A stretch of 9,414 bases of DNA from Gammaproteobacteria bacterium (GTDB lineage: Bacteria; Pseudomonadota; Gammaproteobacteria; UBA6429; Thiohalophilaceae): NCBI GenBank assembly GCA_029882235.1, contig JAOULB010000053.1, positions 1-9,414 on the forward strand. The letters run 5' to 3'. The first letter of the stretch is position 1, and each line of letters begins with the position of its first letter. This document shows, piece after piece, positions 5,537 through 9,414 of this stretch. Made by a program: the position numbers and the translations under genes. Under the pieces are notes generated by a model that ran no database searches, was not told the origin of the DNA, and saw only the letters and a list, made by a program, of their open reading frames with translations.

Positions 5537-6811
5537 CTATCGAATCTGGTGCAGGATATCGCTACCAATTCTCAATTCAAGATCAATACCGCTTTCGAGG
5601 TGATTAACTTTTCTCAGGTTCTGGCTACCGGGAATTTTTAATGCCAGATTTAAGGCATCACGTGATCGTTTACTGGTGTGATAAATTTCAGTTTTATCTT
5701 TACTGCCTGGAAGGCGTTTTGTTCTTAAAACGGTATAGCCCTTGCTGATAAGAAAATCTCTGGCGCGTTGTTCCATTGATTCAGAACCGGACACATTGAC
5801 GAGCTTGATCCGAATATTATTTCCTTTCTTTTTTGTCAGCTTTTTTACAGGCTTGCTTGTCTTTTTAGGCGCAGAAGCAACATTGGGCACAGGGGCATAA
5901 ACGACCTGTTGTGGTGGCGTGACTGTTTGCACAGCTTTGACAGAACGTGTGTTCGATTCATGTTGCGCACGTCGTCTTACGGGTTGTTTTCCTGGTGAAT
6001 AATTGATGCCAAGATAAAAACTCTTCACGGGTTCGGCGCGATCTTCAGGGACACCAAAGGCGCTACCAATATCCAGTTGCCATTCATTGCTAATATGGTA
6101 TTGCAGGCTAAGGGCAAATAGCTGGTTTTCATCGAAGCCGAGATCATCAGATGATTCAGAGATGCCTTCTATTCCGAGAGTAAAGGCACGACTGAGTTTA
6201 AACTCAGCAGCAATTGCCAATACATCTTTATCAATACTCCGAAATGTGAGTTCTGGAACATATTCACGGTAATCTGCGGTTGCGGAACCATAACTGATAT
6301 GGAAATTCGCATCTTCGCCATAGAATGACAGATTCAACTCAGCACCATTTTCTGCTTCTTCAGATCCAAGCCTGTCTTCAATATCCGCGACTGCACCAGT
6401 TGCAAAGGCGAAAATAGCTGCGGCATAACCTTCCTTTTCACTGCCCAGAAAGCGGAGTTTTGCAGTTGCCTTGAGATGTCTTATGCCACTGGTGTTGTTT
6501 TCATCATTGGAGACATAGCTTGTGAGTAGACCAAGTTCAACATAGTCGGCCAGACCATAATTGATTCCAAAAGTCGCAAACAGATCGTAGTCATTCAGGT
6601 TGGCACCAACAATATTAAATGTATCCATACCAGTTTGCTGGTAAATACTGAAGTCATTGTGAGGCTGAATATCCGCAGTCCGCATCCAGCTCAGGCCACT
6701 TCCTCCCATGCGTGAATTTGTCGCGGCATGTGTGACGGTAGTACAGAGAATTAGAATTGTTATAAATAGCAGAAGTCGGGAACCAGCTTCAGGGGCGAAG
6801 TTACTTTTCAT
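5537..6811 (-). CDS. Predicted outer-membrane beta-barrel protein with C-terminal LytR_C-like domain
   Basis: The 424-residue product has a signal peptide (hydrophobic 13-23, likely cut after THA at about 29). Residues about 50-272 alternate hydrophobic and polar positions with aromatic girdle residues and short turns (DLFATFGINYGLADYVELGL, FALSLQYHI, SFYLGINYSPG), the look of an outer-membrane barrel of about ten or more strands. A Pro/Lys-rich linker (273-331) follows. Residues about 333-419 (IRIKLVNVSGSESMEQRARDF, then SKGYTVLRTKRLP, TEIYHTSKRSRDALNLAL, ending LELRIGSDIL) resemble the LytR_C domain, found on cell-envelope proteins. This suggests a barrel that sends a small domain into the periplasm. 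GGAAGGA before the ATG and a TATACT -10 at 6839-6844 support the start. The barrel and LytR_C calls are pattern-based; the ligand or function is unknown. Confidence 0.82.
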   Translation of the reverse strand: MKSNFAPEAGSRLLLFITILILCTTVTHAATNSRMGGSGLSWMRTADIQPHNDFSIYQQTGMDTFNIVGANLNDYDLFATFGINYGLADYVELGLLTSYVSNDENNTSGIRHLKATAKLRFLGSEKEGYAAAIFAFATGAVADIEDRLGSEEAENGAELNLSFYGEDANFHISYGSATADYREYVPELTFRSIDKDVLAIAAEFKLSRAFTLGIEGISESSDDLGFDENQLFALSLQYHISNEWQLDIGSAFGVPEDRAEPVKSFYLGINYSPGKQPVRRRAQHESNTRSVKAVQTVTPPQQVVYAPVPNVASAPKKTSKPVKKLTKKKGNNIRIKLVNVSGSESMEQRARDFLISKGYTVLRTKRLPGSKDKTEIYHTSKRSRDALNLALKIPGSQNLRKVNHLESGIDLELRIGSDILHQIR

Positions 6812-6838
6812 GTTTTCCTTCCATTTTCTTTGTTCGCC

Positions 6839-6868
6839 AGTATACCTAATCTTTTTGTCAGTTTGTAG
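6839..6868 (-). promoter_or_regulatory. Possible sigma-70 promoter for the barrel gene
   Basis: On the minus strand, TATACT (6839-6844) matches five of six -10 bases. A weak -35 (CTACAA, 6863-6868) lies 18 bases upstream. The predicted start, near 6832, gives a leader of about 20 bases containing the Shine-Dalgarno. The -10 is convincing and the -35 is not. Confidence 0.4.
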
Positions 6869-6900
6869 TTTTTGAGACTGAGAATATAAAATGGATTATA

Positions 6901-6937
6901 TATTTAATATATTAAAAACAATAACTTATTTAATATA
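6901..6937. repeat. AT-only direct repeat and palindrome in the divergent promoter region
   Basis: The 11-mer TATTTAATATA occurs at 6901-6911 and again at 6927-6937, 26 bp apart. The first copy overlaps a perfect 14-bp palindrome, TTTAATATATTAAA (6903-6916). They lie in the 206-bp AT-rich gap between the barrel gene and the GGDEF-EAL gene. Paired sites here could bind a shared regulator or an H-NS-like protein, but DNA this low in complexity also produces repeats by chance. Confidence 0.4.
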
Positions 6938-6939
6938 AT
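6912..6939 (+). promoter_or_regulatory. Possible sigma-70 promoter for the GGDEF-EAL gene
   Basis: TTAAAA (6912-6917), 16 bases, then a perfect TATAAT (6934-6939), which overlaps the second direct repeat. Transcription would begin near 6946, leaving about 70 bases of leader. In DNA this rich in A and T a TATAAT is easily met by chance. Confidence 0.35.
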
Positions 6940-7017
6940 AAAAATTCAATATAGCTATGCTGAGGAATATTTTTGCTACACTTTGATGAGAATTTCAAAC
7001 AATAAAGCAGCTTCAGA

Positions 7018-8640
7018 ATGACGCTAAAGTGGATTTCCCTGTTCCTGGTGATTGTGGGTGTGTTCGTTCTGCTCATTTCACTGGTCCCAACCAAACAGAT
7101 CTGTCGAGATCACTCAAGGCAGCCGCAGGCCTTCGGCTGGAATATCCTGTTTGTACTGATATGTATGTTTATTGTTGGCTATGCAGCTTATGCGGCCACG
7201 CTTTTAAAGCTTCAGGGCTCAGTCGTTGAGTTTGTTGTTGCGCTGATCCTGTTTGGTGGAAGCCTGTTTGTTATGTTGGTGGCACGTTTAAGCCTGTTAA
7301 GTATTCAGGAAGTTAAACGTATTGCCGCACTGGAGCGCTACCATGCCTTACATGATGAATTAACAAACCTCCCCAATCGCACATTACTTTATGAACGTAT
7401 GAACCAGCTGATTATCTCAGCGAAACGCAATCAAACGCCCATGATTGTAATGATCATGGATTTAAATCAGTTCAAAGAAGTCAATGATACGCTAGGCCAT
7501 CATTGTGGCGATCAGTTACTGCAACAGGTTGCCCCACGGATAAAATCTGCCTTGCGTGAATCAGATACCGTAGCACGTCTTGGTGGTGACGAGTTTGCCT
7601 TTATCCTGCCGGATACAGATATAGAAGGCGCGAAAACAATTTGTGAAAAAATGATTCAGGCGATGGATAAACCATTTACCGTTGAGGGGCATAGTTTAAA
7701 AATAGGTGCAAGTATCGGTTTTGCCAAATACCCTGATGATGCGCGTGATAGTGATACGCTGTTACAGAAAGCAGATGTGGCAATGTATGTCGCCAAACAT
7801 GACAGTAGCGGTTATGCGATTTACGATGTGGATCGAGATCTGCATTCGTTAAACCGATTAATGATTATTGGTCAACTGCATGAGGCGATCCGCAAGAATG
7901 AATTCGAAATTCATTATCAACCTGTCATCAATGTTAAAACGGGAAGAATATGGGGTGTTGAGGCTTTAGTAAGATGGAATCATAAAATGCTCGGCCTGTT
8001 AGGGCCAGGAGAATTTATTCCGATTGCGGAACAATCAAGTATCATAAATGAATTAACCTTGTGGGTGATCAACAGGTCAATTGAACAATTTAGCAGCGTA
8101 CAGCAATATGACAAGAATATGCGCCTGTCGATTAATATATCTGTTAAAGATATTCAGGACAGTAGTTTTGTAGAGAATATCTCATCGATTCTGGTGAAAC
8201 ATAATTTTGATGCCGGCAAACTTCATATTGAAATAACCGAAAGCAGTATGATGACAGATTCAAAACAGGCACATTCGGTAATTGCTGAGCTACATAAATC
8301 TGGTGTGAATATGTCGATTGATGATTTTGGTACGGGCTTCTCATCACTGTCATACCTGAAACAGTTGCCTGCGAAAATATTGAAAATTGATAAGACCTTC
8401 GTCATCGATATGATCGACGATGATAACGATGCCGTTATTGTCAGATCAACCATCGATCTGGCGCATAATATGGGACGTCTCGTTATCGCAGAAGGTGTTG
8501 AGAATAAGGAAACGCTGGAGATACTGGAAATACTTGGCTGTGATTATGCGCAGGGTTTTTATATCTGTATGCCGCTGACAATCGATAAGCTGGCGAAATG
8601 GGTTTCTTTAAAAAATAAAATACCACTGGTCGTGAATTAA
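7018..8640 (+). CDS. Membrane-anchored GGDEF-EAL c-di-GMP turnover protein
   Basis: This 540-residue inner-membrane protein should make and/or break cyclic di-GMP, the second messenger for the motile-to-attached switch. Three hydrophobic helices (about 5-23, 41-63, 68-92) anchor it with only short loops and no obvious sensory domain. The GGDEF domain (about 108-270) has LTNLPNR, an intact GGDEF at 189-193 and the inhibitory-site motif RESD (180-183) five residues before it, so cyclase activity with product inhibition is expected. The EAL domain (about 285-530) keeps Glu315 (EAL), Asn373, Glu405, Asp435-Asp436 (DDFGTG), Lys456, Glu492 (AEGVE) and Gln512 (QGF), the full set for phosphodiesterase activity. 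After QGF the usual FSKP-like stretch reads YICMPL. No clear Shine-Dalgarno precedes ATG 7018, but a stop at 7003-7005 prevents extension. The net direction of activity cannot be told. Confidence 0.94.
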   Translation: MTLKWISLFLVIVGVFVLLISLVPTKQICRDHSRQPQAFGWNILFVLICMFIVGYAAYAATLLKLQGSVVEFVVALILFGGSLFVMLVARLSLLSIQEVKRIAALERYHALHDELTNLPNRTLLYERMNQLIISAKRNQTPMIVMIMDLNQFKEVNDTLGHHCGDQLLQQVAPRIKSALRESDTVARLGGDEFAFILPDTDIEGAKTICEKMIQAMDKPFTVEGHSLKIGASIGFAKYPDDARDSDTLLQKADVAMYVAKHDSSGYAIYDVDRDLHSLNRLMIIGQLHEAIRKNEFEIHYQPVINVKTGRIWGVEALVRWNHKMLGLLGPGEFIPIAEQSSIINELTLWVINRSIEQFSSVQQYDKNMRLSINISVKDIQDSSFVENISSILVKHNFDAGKLHIEITESSMMTDSKQAHSVIAELHKSGVNMSIDDFGTGFSSLSYLKQLPAKILKIDKTFVIDMIDDDNDAVIVRSTIDLAHNMGRLVIAEGVENKETLEILEILGCDYAQGFYICMPLTIDKLAKWVSLKNKIPLVVN

Positions 8641-9225
8641 TTATTTGGATGCCATAGCTACAGTATAATTGGTGCCTTGCTTACATTTTTTATAATTACC
8701 AAAAATTTCCTTAAAATTCCGTTTTATATAATTTCTTAGTCCATTAATGGTCACGACATAGATACGACCGCCAGGATTAAGTTGTTTGTAGGCATCATGC
8801 ATAAACAGACTGAGCATCTCATTACCGACTTTGGCTGGAATGTTCGAAGCAACAATATCAAATTTTTTGTCGCCAATGCTTGCAAAGCCATTACTGAGAA
8901 GAGCCTCTGCGTTTGATATTTTATTATTGGCAATATTCTTGTTCGCATACTCAACCGCGATAAAATCACGATCAACCAGCGTTGTTTTGCCTTCGGGTGA
9001 GAGTTTGGCCAGCGTGAGTCCGATAGGCCCATAGCCACAACCCAAGTCAAGACAGTTATCATCCACTTTAACATCAATATATTTTAATAGCAGCTCCGTA
9101 CCTTCATCGATTTCCCGTGGTGAGAATGTACCCCAGGTGCTGTGCAAGGTCAGGGGTACATCACGCATATTGGAGCGAACAACAATGTCTTCACGTAATT
9201 TATTTAGTTCGGAGTCAGATAGCAT
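8641..9225 (-). CDS. Class I SAM-dependent methyltransferase (RsmC/MTS-like)
   Basis: The 194-residue cytoplasmic protein is a compact Rossmann-fold methyltransferase. Motif I is LDLGCGYGPIGL (59-70), which binds S-adenosylmethionine. The acidic end of beta-2 is VDRD (84-87), and a loop at SNIPAK (127-132) stands where RsmC/HemK-type enzymes carry NPPY or NPPF. The segment STWGTFSPREIDEGTELLL before motif I resembles the approach seen in the MTS (small methyltransferase) family that modifies guanine N2 in RNA. A nucleic-acid target is therefore the best guess, but the altered NPPY loop makes the substrate uncertain. The stop codon touches the stop of the convergent GGDEF-EAL gene. Upstream of the ATG there is no Shine-Dalgarno, but a TACAAT (9232-9237, minus strand) lies so close that the message may be nearly leaderless. 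The fold is secure; the target is not. Confidence 0.88.
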   Translation of the reverse strand: MLSDSELNKLREDIVVRSNMRDVPLTLHSTWGTFSPREIDEGTELLLKYIDVKVDDNCLDLGCGYGPIGLTLAKLSPEGKTTLVDRDFIAVEYANKNIANNKISNAEALLSNGFASIGDKKFDIVASNIPAKVGNEMLSLFMHDAYKQLNPGGRIYVVTINGLRNYIKRNFKEIFGNYKKCKQGTNYTVAMASK

Positions 9226-9231
9226 AGGGGT

Positions 9232-9237
9232 ATTGTA
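9232..9237 (-). promoter_or_regulatory. -10-like element just before the methyltransferase start
   Basis: TACAAT on the minus strand matches five of six -10 bases and ends six bases before the ATG, so transcription would start at or beside the first codon. No good -35 is paired with it. A second candidate, TCTACA-N16-TATATT, lies further upstream and would give a normal leader. Confidence 0.3.
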
Positions 9238-9308
9238 TCGGTAGAATATATTTCATGCTAGAGCGATGTAGATAGTGAGCTATTATGAAACTCCAACATA
9301 CTTCCATA

Positions 9309-9335
9309 TTGACCATGGCGGATGCGGCTTATACC
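9309..9335 (+). promoter_or_regulatory. Possible promoter for a gene entering at the right edge
   Basis: TTGACC (9309-9314, five of six -35 bases) is followed after 15 bases by TATACC (9330-9335, four of six). The spacing is shorter than ideal. A start near 9342 would give a 36-base leader before the ATG at 9378. The whole stretch 9226-9377 holds no other convincing feature. Confidence 0.27.
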
Positions 9336-9377
9336 GGCATTCTTAACCTGAATACGATAAAGACCAATGGGTGCTGA

Positions 9378-9414
9378 ATGAGTAACGTGAGCAACAACGG
9401 CGCGTATGACCCCT
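9378..9414 (+). CDS. Possible 5' end of a gene cut by the window edge
   Basis: An ATG at 9378 opens a frame (MSNVSNNGAYDP) that runs off the window. Only twelve codons are visible, so no family can be named. A weak GGGTG lies a few bases upstream, and a possible promoter lies at 9309-9335. Directly before it, and ending in the TGA that touches this ATG, is a 30-codon frame (ATG 9285 to 9377) with a weak ribosome-binding site. It could be a leader peptide or simply chance. Confidence 0.3.
   Translation, partial: MSNVSNNGAYDP

Noticed and set aside
6964..6976. Sigma-54-like GG…GC pair upstream of the GGDEF-EAL gene
   Set aside because: Only nine bases separate GG from GC; sigma-54 needs ten and tolerates little change, and the flanking bases match poorly.
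9353..9360. Second sigma-28-like -10 (TACGATAA)
   Set aside because: No TAAA lies 15 bases upstream, so the -35 half is missing.

Overview
The window looks like chromosomal DNA of a gammaproteobacterium. The evidence is the pgk–pyk–fba gene order, a Calvin-cycle-subtype class II aldolase, good Shine-Dalgarno sites on several genes, and a near-consensus sigma-28 promoter. The genus cannot be fixed from the sequence. The aldolase subtype and gene order are common in autotrophic or methylotrophic lineages, but no RuBisCO or phosphoribulokinase gene is present to prove autotrophy.

Bases 1-3174 are a plus-strand central-carbon block: the 3' end of pgk, complete pyk and complete fba, closed by a strong intrinsic terminator. 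These genes interconvert triose phosphates and fructose-1,6-bisphosphate and produce pyruvate. A 12-bp hairpin separates pgk from pyk, and pyk lacks a well-placed ribosome-binding site.

Bases 3175-5011 hold two plus-strand genes for exported proteins. The first is a Sel1-repeat protein preceded by a sigma-28 (FliA) type promoter, TAAAGTCA-N11-GACGATAA. The second is a periplasmic tandem-rhodanese protein with one plausibly active and one inactive domain. The promoter suggests a link to motility or surface physiology, which is inference.

Bases 5012-6811 are minus strand. An unrecognised small protein lies downstream of a predicted outer-membrane beta-barrel protein that carries a C-terminal LytR_C-like domain on a Lys/Pro-rich linker. 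The small gene and the rhodanese gene converge on a shared AT-rich hairpin. Bases 6812-7017 are a very AT-rich divergent promoter region with direct and inverted repeats.

Bases 7018-9225 hold a membrane-anchored GGDEF-EAL protein (c-di-GMP synthesis and breakdown) on the plus strand and a small SAM-dependent methyltransferase on the minus strand. They converge with no intergenic base. From 9226 to the end there is a promoter-like region and possibly the first codons of a further plus-strand gene.

No tRNA, rRNA, CRISPR array, insertion sequence or phage gene was found. No defence system or clearly new multi-gene machine is visible. The points most worth a second look are the sigma-28 promoter in front of the Sel1 gene, the barrel–LytR_C fusion with its small companion, and the hairpins at the pyk and rhodanese translation starts.
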